Source: Phocaeicola salanitronis DSM 18170 (lineage in GTDB: Bacteria > Bacteroidota > Bacteroidia > Bacteroidales > Bacteroidaceae). From it: a stretch of 64,000 bases of DNA. Position numbers and translations under genes: made by a program. The DNA is taken from positions 1,674,001-1,738,000 of the forward strand of contig NC_015164.1 in the NCBI RefSeq assembly GCF_000190575.1, given 5' to 3'. The notes under the pieces were generated by a model. That model was not told the DNA's origin, did not search any database, and saw only the letters and a program-made list of their open reading frames with translations. This document shows positions 10,104-17,006 of the stretch, in pieces; the stretch's first letter is position 1; the number at the start of each line of letters is the position of its first letter.

Positions 10104-10168
10104 AACACAGAGACACAAAGACACAGAGAAAAAATCTAAAAAACTCTGTGTCTTTGTGTCTCTGTGTT
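10104..10168. terminator. Long perfect hairpin between convergent alaS and queH
   Basis: Two 25-nt arms (10104-10128 and 10144-10168) are perfect reverse complements around a 15-nt A-rich loop. The arms are built from the repeated word ACACAGAG/ACACAAAG. It sits 20 bp after the alaS stop and 53 bp after the queH stop, in the position of a bidirectional terminator. The wording suggests membership of a dispersed repeat family. Confidence 0.7.
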
Positions 10169-10221
10169 CTGTATATATTTCCCTATCACGCGGATTGGAA
10201 ATCTGGCGTAATCATCTATTG

Positions 10222-10803
10222 TCAATCAACCCGCATGCTGAACTCGCACCCGCAATATTGCTGGTTATAGAAATCATATTCCTTGATAATCTGGATGCGG
10301 CGTTCGCTCAACCCGCCTTTCCGCCAGTTCTTGTCCCACCACGTCACGTCGGGATAAGGTTCTACGGCATAGCGTCCGGCTTCGTTAATCTGGTCCAAGC
10401 TCTTCCAGCGTGAAGAAGCAAGCGTAGTAGTAATCACCGTAAAACCGTGTTCATGGGCATAACGTGCCGTATCACGCAGACGCAACCTGAAACATTGCAG
10501 GCAACGCCCTCCCCTTTCCGGCTCCCCTTCCAAGCCACGAACCGCACAACGCCACGCCTCGTGGTCGTAATCGGCATCGATGATATCCAAGCCCAACGCC
10601 TGTGCATAACGGGTACATTCCTCTTTCCGAATCCGGTATTCCTCTTCCGGATAAATGTTCGGATTGCAATAATAAATGGTAGGGCGTACCCCGTGCTGCA
10701 TCAGGCATTCAATAATTGCCGATGAACAAGGCGCACAACATGTATGCAGCAATACCTGTCCGGCATTGCCCGGCACTTCCCAGTCTTCTTTTTTCTTTTT
10801 CAT
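10222..10803 (-). CDS. queH: Epoxyqueuosine reductase QueH
   Basis: A 193-residue enzyme catalysing the last step of queuosine synthesis in tRNA (epoxyqueuosine to queuosine), the non-homologous replacement for QueG. The diagnostic cysteines are present: HTCCAPCSS near residue 23, which binds Fe-S and metal, and GGRCLQCFRLRL near residue 105. The conserved YYCNPNIYPEEEY and the C-terminal YCGCEFSM also match. I chose the ATG at 10803 because upstream in-frame sequence is part of an intergenic palindrome. Family length is about 190-220, so it is complete. Confidence 0.9.
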   Translation of the reverse strand: MKKKKEDWEVPGNAGQVLLHTCCAPCSSAIIECLMQHGVRPTIYYCNPNIYPEEEYRIRKEECTRYAQALGLDIIDADYDHEAWRCAVRGLEGEPERGGRCLQCFRLRLRDTARYAHEHGFTVITTTLASSRWKSLDQINEAGRYAVEPYPDVTWWDKNWRKGGLSERRIQIIKEYDFYNQQYCGCEFSMRVD

Positions 10804-10814
10804 ACTTTTTAATT

Positions 10815-10941
10815 GAATATCCGCAAACATCCCATGTAGGAGCGTATCGCATACGCCCGAATGCGTCCACTTATCCACGCAGATGCCTTCAGGGAGTATA
10901 CGATACGCCCCTACAGTCAATTAGGTAAAATGCGGATATTC
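10815..10941. repeat. Imperfect inverted-repeat element upstream of queH
   Basis: Outer arms GAATATCCGCA (10815-10825) and its exact complement (10931-10941) enclose inner imperfect arms. The inner arms are the TGTAGGAGCGTATCGCATAC word at 10835 onward and the related word around 10893-10915. About 127 bp in all, lying directly before the queH start; it has the form of a dispersed palindromic repeat. Confidence 0.55.
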
Positions 10942-10962
10942 ATTCTTTTTAATGAAGTGACG

Positions 10963-11054
10963 AGGTGACAAGGTAACGAGTTGACAAGGTCCTAAATAGT
11001 TCGACCTATGTATCTAAAGCCTTGTCACCTTGTCAACTCGTGACCTTGTTACCT
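10963..11054. repeat. 28-bp-arm palindrome overlapping the end of the MarR gene
   Basis: Arms 10963-10990 and 11027-11054 are reverse complements with two mismatches in 28, around a 36-nt loop. They are made of the words GTGACAAGGT and GAGTTGACAAGG. The right arm covers the stop codon and last codon of the MarR gene (stop at 11049-11051). It probably acts as the terminator of that operon. Confidence 0.65.
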
Positions 11055-11408
11055 AAAAAACAACGGAGCCAGCCATTCGGGCACTTCCACCCCCTGCTCC
11101 TTGATATTCTCCAGACAAGCTTTTCCTTTCCGCGTAAGCGTGAAATACATCTGGCGTTTGTCCTGCTCGCCCAGCTTGCGTGCCAGCAAGCCCTTATCCT
11201 CTACCGAACGGATAACCTTCGAAGCATGCGACGAAGTCAATCCCGTACAAGAGATAATGGTTCCTGCCGTCACGGTTTCCGCTCCCACACTACACAACAC
11301 CATCGCCTCGTTGAGCGACACCCCGTAAGTTTCCTCCAACCGGTTCTCCAGTTCGGAAAGCCCCTTCAGCAAGTCGCGCATCACACATATACATTGTATC
11401 TTTTCCAT
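11049..11408 (-). CDS. MarR-family transcriptional regulator
   Basis: A 119-residue winged-helix regulator. Dimerisation helices come first, then the HTH (TAGTIISCTGLTSSHASKVIRSVEDKGL, about 48-75) and the wing with the conserved DKRQMYFTLTRKGK. The ATG at 11408 is 2 bp after the stop of the oxidoreductase gene, so the two are tightly coupled. It probably senses a sulfur or redox signal and represses the operon; two near-identical palindromes flank the operon promoter at 13891-13956. The C-terminus is encoded inside an intergenic palindrome arm. Confidence 0.9.
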   Translation of the reverse strand: MEKIQCICVMRDLLKGLSELENRLEETYGVSLNEAMVLCSVGAETVTAGTIISCTGLTSSHASKVIRSVEDKGLLARKLGEQDKRQMYFTLTRKGKACLENIKEQGVEVPEWLAPLFFR

Positions 11409-11410
11409 AA

Positions 11411-13864
11411 TCAAATAAACAGATTCATATTTGCCTCACCGGCACGGTCCATATAGGTCGCCACGCCACCTATCGTCACACAGTCGAGCAGTTCCTCACG
11501 CTTTATTCCCATCACGTCCATCGACATCTGGCAAGCTATGAACTCCACCCCGTTGGCAATGGCTTGCTGGCGGAGCGATTCGAGCGAGTCCACTCCCTTT
11601 TGCTTCATGACATACCGCATCATCTTCGAACCGATTCCGCCCATATTCATTTTCGAGAGCTTCAGCTTCCGCGAATCAGAAGGCAGCATCATGCCGAACA
11701 TCTTGCCGAAAATATCCTTCCGTACCTTCGGCTTTTGTTCCTTCTTAATGGCATTCAGTCCCCAAAACGTAAAGAAGACGGTCACCTTCTCACCCGTAGC
11801 AGCCGCTCCGTTTGCGAGTACAAAAGTAGCTAAAGTTTTATCAAGGTCATCACTGAAAAGAATAAAAGTTTTGCCTTTCCCGCCAACTGCCGTTTTCTGT
11901 CCTACGGCAGGAACCGCCTGGGCTTTCTCTATCCGCACCCGATACACTCCGTTTTCTTCCGTTTTCGAAAGGAAACGATTACCTGTCGTACGGCACCACG
12001 CTTCTGCATCACGTGGAAATCCGGCATCAGTAGCACTTACCTCCAGACATTGTCCGGGCTGCAACGCTTCTATTCCTTGCTTCAGCTTCAGTATCGGTCC
12101 GGGGCACTGCACGCCGCATGCATTGACCTTTATCACCTTATCTGGCTGCATATCCGTTCCAGAATCTTCTTCCCCGCCAGCCGAAACACAAGGGGTGCCT
12201 TCCGAAGGCAATTCTACCGGTGTCACGGCAGCCTTATACGTCTTAATGCCTCCGACCAGATTGCGCACCTCTTTAAATCCATGGCCTTTCAGGATATTGC
12301 TTGCCAGATAGCCTCGCAATCCTACACCGCAATACACCCACACCGGCTTATCCCGCGGTATCTCGTCCAGATGCTCCCGCAATTCATCCAACGGCATATT
12401 AACAGCCCCCGGAATGGCTCCTAACTCAAATTCATCTTGGGTACGCACATCCACCAAAGTCACCCGACTCAGGTCGGCATCCCTCAATTCGCGCCAATAC
12501 AGCGGTGTCATCTTTCCGCTCAGGATATTTCCGGCTACGTAACCGGCTATTGCCACCGGGTCTTTTGCCGAAGAAAAAGGAGGTGCATACGCATGTTCCA
12601 GCCGGGTCAGGTCGTACACTGTTCCGCCTTGCTTGATAACCAGGGCAAACTCGTCAATCCGTTTGTCTACCCCGTCATATCCTACTATCTGCGCCCCGTA
12701 CAGCTTTCCGTCTTGGGGCGAAAAGACTACTTTAACCGCCATTTGCAACGCACCCGGATAATAACCGGCATGAGAAGCCGAATGCGTCATAGAAGAAAGG
12801 TAAGCAATTCCCATTTGCTTCAAACGCTTGGCAGGCAATCCGGCAGATGCCACGGTCATATCGAACACCTTGGCTATGGACGTACCTATGGAACCTTCAT
12901 ACACTGCCTTGTTCCCGAATACGATGTTGTCCGCCACGATGCGTGCCTGACGGTTTGCCGGACCGGCAAGAAAATTCAGCCACGGCTTTCCCGTAACGGG
13001 ATGCGGAAACTCTATCGCATCCCCCACGGCATAAACAGCCTCATCCGAAGTCTGCAGATATTCATTTACATAAATGCCTTTCATCTCGCCCAGCTTCAAT
13101 CCTGCTTCCGAGGCAAGGCGCGTTTCGGCACGCACTCCGATAGACAATATCACCATATCCACCTGCAAGCGGATACCCGACTTGAAGGTCACTCCCAAGC
13201 CCGCATCTGTCCGTTCGAACGCCTCTACCGCCTGCCCTAAATACAGCTTCACCCCTTTTTGCATCAAATGTTCGTGCACCAGCGAAGCCATCGAATAGTC
13301 GATAGGTCCCATCACCTGGTCTGCCATCTCTACCACCGAGACCTCTACCCCGGCATGCACCAGGTTTTCCGCCATCTCCAACCCGATAAAGCCTCCGCCT
13401 ACAATCGCCGCGCGTTTCACCTGCTTTTCGTCCAAGTATCGCTTGATACGGTCGGTATCGGTTACATTCCGCAAGGTAAAGATGCCTTCCGAATCGATAC
13501 CTTTCAAAGGCGGACGCACGGGCGACGCCCCCGGCGAAAGCAAGAGTTTGTCATAGCTTTCCCGATACACCTTCCCCTCGGCAGTACGGACCGTCACTTC
13601 CTTCCGCTCCCGGTCGATAGCCGTCACTTCCGAAAGCGTGCGCACATCGATGTTAAACCGCTTCCCGAACGCTTCGGGCGTCTGTACAAAAAGCCGTTCG
13701 CGTTCCTCGATAACCCCACCTATATAATAAGGTAATCCACAATTGGCATACGAAATATAAGCTCCTTTCTCGAACAGGATAATTTCGGCTTCTTCGGTAT
13801 TTCTACGGATGCGGGCAGCTGCTGTGGCTCCTCCCGCTACTCCTCCTACAATAAGAATCTTCAT
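11411..13864 (-). CDS. CoA-disulfide-reductase-like flavoprotein fused to rhodanese, TusA and DsrE domains
   Basis: An 817-residue four-part fusion. Residues 1-440 are a pyridine nucleotide-disulfide oxidoreductase with the FAD loop VGGVAGGATAAARIRR and the single active cysteine C42 in SYANCGLPYYIGG, as in CoA-disulfide reductase/CoA-persulfide reductase. Residues about 465-550 are a rhodanese with active cysteine in YCGVGLRG. Residues about 575-650 are a TusA/SirA-like domain (ACGVQCPGPILKLKQ). The rest is a DsrE/F-like domain. Together these handle persulfide sulfur: reduction, transfer and carrier. The ATG at 13864 begins the nucleotide-binding strand. A MarR gene follows 2 bp later. Confidence 0.93.
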   Translation of the reverse strand: MKILIVGGVAGGATAAARIRRNTEEAEIILFEKGAYISYANCGLPYYIGGVIEERERLFVQTPEAFGKRFNIDVRTLSEVTAIDRERKEVTVRTAEGKVYRESYDKLLLSPGASPVRPPLKGIDSEGIFTLRNVTDTDRIKRYLDEKQVKRAAIVGGGFIGLEMAENLVHAGVEVSVVEMADQVMGPIDYSMASLVHEHLMQKGVKLYLGQAVEAFERTDAGLGVTFKSGIRLQVDMVILSIGVRAETRLASEAGLKLGEMKGIYVNEYLQTSDEAVYAVGDAIEFPHPVTGKPWLNFLAGPANRQARIVADNIVFGNKAVYEGSIGTSIAKVFDMTVASAGLPAKRLKQMGIAYLSSMTHSASHAGYYPGALQMAVKVVFSPQDGKLYGAQIVGYDGVDKRIDEFALVIKQGGTVYDLTRLEHAYAPPFSSAKDPVAIAGYVAGNILSGKMTPLYWRELRDADLSRVTLVDVRTQDEFELGAIPGAVNMPLDELREHLDEIPRDKPVWVYCGVGLRGYLASNILKGHGFKEVRNLVGGIKTYKAAVTPVELPSEGTPCVSAGGEEDSGTDMQPDKVIKVNACGVQCPGPILKLKQGIEALQPGQCLEVSATDAGFPRDAEAWCRTTGNRFLSKTEENGVYRVRIEKAQAVPAVGQKTAVGGKGKTFILFSDDLDKTLATFVLANGAAATGEKVTVFFTFWGLNAIKKEQKPKVRKDIFGKMFGMMLPSDSRKLKLSKMNMGGIGSKMMRYVMKQKGVDSLESLRQQAIANGVEFIACQMSMDVMGIKREELLDCVTIGGVATYMDRAGEANMNLFI

Positions 13865-13890
13865 ACGTCTTTTTATTTTTCGTTTTATAT

Positions 13891-13956
13891 TATTTTCATT
13901 GGAAACTTTTGCAAATAAACAATAAACTTTCATCAATACAAAATTTCCAATGGAAA
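13891..13956 (-). promoter_or_regulatory. Promoter and paired palindromes controlling the sulfur-enzyme/MarR operon
   Basis: On the minus strand TTTG lies at 13939-13942 and TTTATTTG (one mismatch to TAnnTTTG) at 13912-13919, with a 19-nt spacer. A perfect palindrome TTTCCAATGGAAA is at 13944-13956, touching the -33 element. A near copy, differing by one missing base in the right half (minus strand GTTTCCAATGAAAATA), is at 13891-13906 just after the expected start site. Two such sites around one promoter fit operators for the co-transcribed MarR protein (inference). Confidence 0.6.
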
Positions 13957-14055
13957 ATATTTATCAAGTTAACAATTATTAGGCAGCTCTGCTTATAAGA
14001 AATGCTGCCTACAGATGAAAACTGATATATAGGAAAAGGGGAAGCCCGCCACATT

Positions 14056-14103
14056 GAAAATGAAGATATACTTCGTTTGCCGATGAAGTATATCTTCGTT
14101 TTC
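14056..14103 (-). terminator. 19-bp hairpin after the DUF5053 gene
   Basis: Arms 14056-14074 and 14085-14103 pair with one G:T-type mismatch around a 10-nt loop (core GAAGATATACTTC). It lies 59 bp beyond the DUF5053 stop and ends in a T-rich run on the minus strand. The rest of 13957-14161 shows only a small 7-bp hairpin at 13981-14010. Confidence 0.6.
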
Positions 14104-14161
14104 AGAGGGTATATATTATGCCCGAATGCGGATTCATATTATATGGAAGTATAAAACCACC

Positions 14162-14563
14162 CTAAATGGAAAGAGAGCCTATTTTTTTGCTGATATCTTG
14201 CAAGGCAAAACGAAGCGTCTGCATTTCTTCATCCGTAAAACGACACACCTTGCCGTGCACCACATTACCGTTCAACCGTTGCGAGAACCATGCCTTCGAC
14301 TTTTTAAAATAAGTTTCAGCGATATATTTGAATGAAATCATGTCTGAAATGCTTTTAACCACCTGCAAGGTCTCAAGCCCTTTATTAACTTCATCCACTC
14401 CTGTTCCTATGTCTTCCAACATCAATGACACATACTCACCGATTAGTTTTTTATCTTCTTCCGATGTATATACACCTTCCATACGATCCAAACGTTCGTC
14501 AAAAGCAGGTGTGCCAAGCTCATCACGTAACAACTCCAGTTCTTGTTTCAAATTCTTCTCCAT
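14162..14563 (-). CDS. DUF5053 family protein, HTH-like
   Basis: A 133-residue protein of a Bacteroidetes family without known function. The N-terminal half is acidic and helical. The C-terminal half (about 75-130) carries the family signature: SFKYIAETYFKKSKAWFSQR, then NGNVVHGKVCRFTDEE. The segment IAETYFKKSKAWFSQRLNG reads like a helix-turn-helix, so DNA binding is possible. It follows a 59-codon gene on the same strand with a terminator-like hairpin between them. A two-gene regulatory or toxin-antitoxin-like module is an inference. Confidence 0.75.
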   Translation of the reverse strand: MEKNLKQELELLRDELGTPAFDERLDRMEGVYTSEEDKKLIGEYVSLMLEDIGTGVDEVNKGLETLQVVKSISDMISFKYIAETYFKKSKAWFSQRLNGNVVHGKVCRFTDEEMQTLRFALQDISKKIGSLSI

Positions 14564-14580
14564 ATTATTTTAATTTAAGA

Positions 14581-14603
14581 AAAGAGGGAGGTCCCCCTCT
14601 GTA
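14581..14603 (-). terminator. Attenuator-like hairpin between the two module genes
   Basis: On the minus strand AGAGGG and CCCTCT pair around a short GGACCT-type loop and are followed by TTTTCTT. The hairpin stands in the 44-bp gap between the small coiled-coil gene and the DUF5053 gene. It could reduce expression of the second gene relative to the first. Confidence 0.5.
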
Positions 14604-14607
14604 AGTT

Positions 14608-14787
14608 CTATTTTTTCTTTAATTCTTCAAGTTCTCTTTTTGCCTTGATGATACCATCTAAGTATTCATCAATCTTTTGATTCGCTTTTTCATCGGCTAA
14701 TCCCATTCGTTTTAACCGTTGTACTTGCCGGATTGCTTGTTCCAGTCGGACAATGTGCAATTCCAGCTTTTCAATTTCTTTCTCCAT
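14608..14787 (-). CDS. Small coiled-coil protein (59 aa)
   Basis: A short ORF reading MEKEIEKLELHIVRLEQAIR at its start and ending KAKRELEELKKK. Almost the whole chain is heptad-like and highly charged, so it is predicted to be a single coiled coil or helical hairpin with a short GLADEKANQ turn. No family is recognised. Support for it being real: a well-spaced -33/-7 promoter starts about 18 nt upstream, the ORF fills the space before the DUF5053 gene, and its codon use resembles that gene. It may be the partner of the DUF5053 protein. Confidence 0.6.
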   Translation of the reverse strand: MEKEIEKLELHIVRLEQAIRQVQRLKRMGLADEKANQKIDEYLDGIIKAKRELEELKKK

Positions 14788-14811
14788 TATCGATTTGCAT
14801 TATTGATACAA

Positions 14812-14843
14812 CAAAAATAGATAAACTTTCGTTTATCAACAAA
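14812..14843 (-). promoter_or_regulatory. Promoter with a spacer palindrome for the two-gene module
   Basis: On the minus strand TTTG at 14840-14843 and TATTTTTG at 14812-14819 are separated by 20 nt, close to the Bacteroides consensus. The spacer is almost filled by the perfect dyad GATAAAC-TTTC-GTTTATC (14820-14837). That placement suggests an operator for a repressor, perhaps one of the module's own products. Confidence 0.65.
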
Positions 14844-14861
14844 TATTTCAGTCACTATTTT

Positions 14862-15055
14862 AGAAGCTGTTTTGAATTTATCGTGCGCTGATTTGGGATG
14901 AGTTTTTGAGGCATTTTCGCTTCTGTGATGAGGAAGATAGCGGGCTATCTGACGAAGAACAGGAGCGGAAAGGACCAAAAAATCGCCCAAAGCACACACG
15001 GAAACGGATACATCAAGCCAAGAAAAACTTTTTGGAGAAATTCAAAACAGCTTCT
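14862..15055. mobile_element. 194-bp element bounded by an 18-bp perfect inverted repeat
   Basis: AGAAGCTGTTTTGAATTT (14862-14879) recurs as its exact complement at 15038-15055. The interior has an open frame on the plus strand that reads as a charged protein tail (DEFLRHFRFCDEEDSGLSDE), and an open frame on the minus strand too. The form fits a short non-autonomous element or a transposase-gene remnant. No target-site duplication is obvious. The surrounding 14844-15464 holds no supported gene apart from this and the tandem array at 15160. Confidence 0.4.
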
Positions 15056-15159
15056 TACATCACAATGAGAGAAAGTTCTGGTTAGGAAAGCCTTCGAACC
15101 TCCATACATTTATCCGATGAAACAAATGACTTCCTTTGTTCCATTAGATTGCTTTTATA

Positions 15160-15240
15160 TTCCACGGCGTGGAATGTACGTTCCAGCCCATGGAATATAC
15201 GTTCCACGCCGCGGAATGTACGTTTCAGCCCGTGGAATAT
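15160..15240. repeat. Four-unit 21-bp tandem array of palindromes
   Basis: Four 15-bp near-palindromes of type TTCCACGCCGTGGAA start at 15160, 15181, 15202 and 15223. They are separated by TGTACG, TATACG and TGTACG. The period of 21 keeps frame: the minus strand reads FHGLERT-like heptads and the plus strand reads YVPRRGM-like heptads. A 41-codon plus-strand ORF (15117-15242) and a longer minus ORF cross it, neither convincing as a gene. It lies about 165 bp upstream of the -33 element of the next operon. Confidence 0.75.
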
Positions 15241-15404
15241 AAAACTAAGCCTGTTTCTTGTCCATTGCCATCCGGCTGAAAACAGATATGCAACCAGCCG
15301 GGAACACGAATCCGACAACGTGTGTTAATCCATTCAAACAGGCTCTGAATACATTCAAACGGCATTCTTGAAAGATTTATGCATGTGATTTGCACGATTA
15401 AAGA

Positions 15405-15435
15405 TTTGTTTTAACTTATGATTTACCTATATTTG
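15405..15435 (+). promoter_or_regulatory. Promoter of the GH30 utilisation locus
   Basis: TTTG at 15405-15408 and TATATTTG at 15428-15435 are separated by exactly 19 nt, a textbook Bacteroides promoter. The expected start site is near 15442, giving a leader of about 23 nt before the first gene. The hybrid sensor encoded at the end of the locus is the likely activator. Confidence 0.8.
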
Positions 15436-15464
15436 CAATCGTAATTAACTTTAAAATAAATCGC

Positions 15465-16982
15465 ATGAAGAAACATTTCTTAAATCTGGCACTATGGGCA
15501 CTCCTACCAATGAGCCTATGTGTGACGGGATGTAGTGACGATGACACTTATCCCGATGTAGACGGGCAAACACCAGTTGCCGAAATGAACACCTTGCACA
15601 TCCAGTCAGCAGCGGGACGTACCTTTACCATTGAAGGCAGACTGACCGATGCGGATGGAATCTCAACCATCCAGCTGCAATGTGCAGACTTATACTTGAA
15701 CAAAACCATTGATTTAATTGAAATCTATGGAGAGCCTCAAACGGAGTACGACTTGAGTTACAGTTTTACAACGGCAAACGATGAGTTAGGCGAAAGCTTT
15801 ACCATTAATGTTACCATTACAGACGTAGGCGGGCGTTCCACCTCACAAGAAGTATTGGTTACAATGGACGGAGACTTCGAGAATCCGACATTTACTGTCA
15901 GACCATCTTCCGACCTTACGGTGCTTATTGCAGCAGAGACAGGTTTTACGTTAAATTTCTCAGTAACAGATGACCGTGCATTGGATTATGTGACGATCAA
16001 TATCCCCAGTATTCCCGAATTTGAGAACTTCCAAGTTGACGCTGCCGGACAATCATCAATTGATGTATCTGAACGCATTGTTTTCCCCAGCGAAGAAGCT
16101 ACCTACGAAATGACGGTAACAGCCGTGGATGCGGTAGGCAACCAGACTGTAGTGACCAGTACGATTAATGTATCGGAGATGCAGAACTTCCCGAAGATGT
16201 ATTTGGCTGATGTAGCTACAACCGCTGAACTGAACAGCGATGTCTTTGGCGTTCCCATGCTTATTAATCACCCTGCCGAATACCAATATCGGGCACGTTA
16301 TTATAATAAAGAAGCCGGTACCGAAATCTTCTTCTTGCCACAGAAAACAGATTTTGCTCCGATTTGCTTCGGTATTGACCCGAATGATGAAACGAAGTTG
16401 ACGTATGATCCGGAAACTGCATTGCCTATTGTACTGGACGAGGCAGGTGTATATTATGAAATAGACTTTAATGTACTGGATTTGACATACTCAATGCGTA
16501 CTTATTCGGTAGATGAGGCTACAGACCCCATTAACTATGAGTACGGCACTAATACTTTCTGGGATGCGAACGCACAAGAATATATCAATTTCTATATTGG
16601 TTGGGGCGGTTCTCCTCAAGATGCCGGCAATCATCTGTTCGTACAAGACGCTGATAACCCACATTTGTTCTACTATCCTGCTACAGGTGAAAGATGGACA
16701 CAAGAAGCCGGTGAAATGAACTTTATCATCACAAACTACCATCCGGCAGGCTGGTGGGATAACGTAGAATGGCGTTGTGACGACTCGGCAAATCCAGAGA
16801 AATTCGGTTATTTCAGTAAGGCGAATAATGTGAATCCAAATTGGGAAGGAACCAACCAGCGTTGGGAAGATGGTACTGTCGTCGGCGACAACTGGGTAAA
16901 ACCTGTTGTTACAATCGGCGGAAACTACCGCTTTGAATTCGATGCACATTTGGGACGTGGTAAGATTGTTCCGGCTAATTAA
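15465..16982 (+). CDS. Surface glycan-binding lipoprotein (SusE/F-like role)
   Basis: A 505-residue lipoprotein: signal peptide with the lipobox cysteine C23 (LCVTGC) followed by SDDD, typical of surface export in Bacteroidetes. The chain reads as repeated beta-sandwich/Ig-like modules (about 35-125 and 130-240, both rich in TD-G and TVTAVDAVGNQT patterns). A C-terminal aromatic-rich domain follows (about 245-505, WGGSPQDAGNHLF and HPAGWWDNVEWRCDD), resembling SusE/SusF-type binding domains. It is first in the operon, 24 bp before susC. Glycan binding at the cell surface is inferred from context and composition. Confidence 0.75.
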   Translation: MKKHFLNLALWALLPMSLCVTGCSDDDTYPDVDGQTPVAEMNTLHIQSAAGRTFTIEGRLTDADGISTIQLQCADLYLNKTIDLIEIYGEPQTEYDLSYSFTTANDELGESFTINVTITDVGGRSTSQEVLVTMDGDFENPTFTVRPSSDLTVLIAAETGFTLNFSVTDDRALDYVTINIPSIPEFENFQVDAAGQSSIDVSERIVFPSEEATYEMTVTAVDAVGNQTVVTSTINVSEMQNFPKMYLADVATTAELNSDVFGVPMLINHPAEYQYRARYYNKEAGTEIFFLPQKTDFAPICFGIDPNDETKLTYDPETALPIVLDEAGVYYEIDFNVLDLTYSMRTYSVDEATDPINYEYGTNTFWDANAQEYINFYIGWGGSPQDAGNHLFVQDADNPHLFYYPATGERWTQEAGEMNFIITNYHPAGWWDNVEWRCDDSANPEKFGYFSKANNVNPNWEGTNQRWEDGTVVGDNWVKPVVTIGGNYRFEFDAHLGRGKIVPAN

Positions 16983-17006
16983 TATTGTAACTTTAAAATC
17001 GAAAAT

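Noticed and set aside
12437..13240. 267-codon plus-strand ORF opposite the sulfur flavoprotein
   Set aside because: Antisense to conserved FAD/NAD-binding and CoA-disulfide reductase motifs; no motif of its own.
14787..14999. Minus-strand ORF of 70 codons starting MCALGDFLVL
   Set aside because: It lies inside and across the 194-bp inverted-repeat element and overlaps the module promoter; best explained as part of that element rather than a gene.
15160..15240. Possible CRISPR array
   Set aside because: Units are 21 bp with 6-nt near-identical linkers, not 25-40-bp repeats with unique spacers, and there are no cas genes.
15117..15242. Plus-strand 41-codon ORF with YVPRRGM repeats
   Set aside because: Same reason as the opposite-strand ORF; kept only as a remark under the repeat array.
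15082..15318. Minus-strand ORF with FHGLERT-like heptads
   Set aside because: The repeat is a by-product of the 21-bp DNA array, which is open on both strands; no promoter or ribosome-binding site was found.
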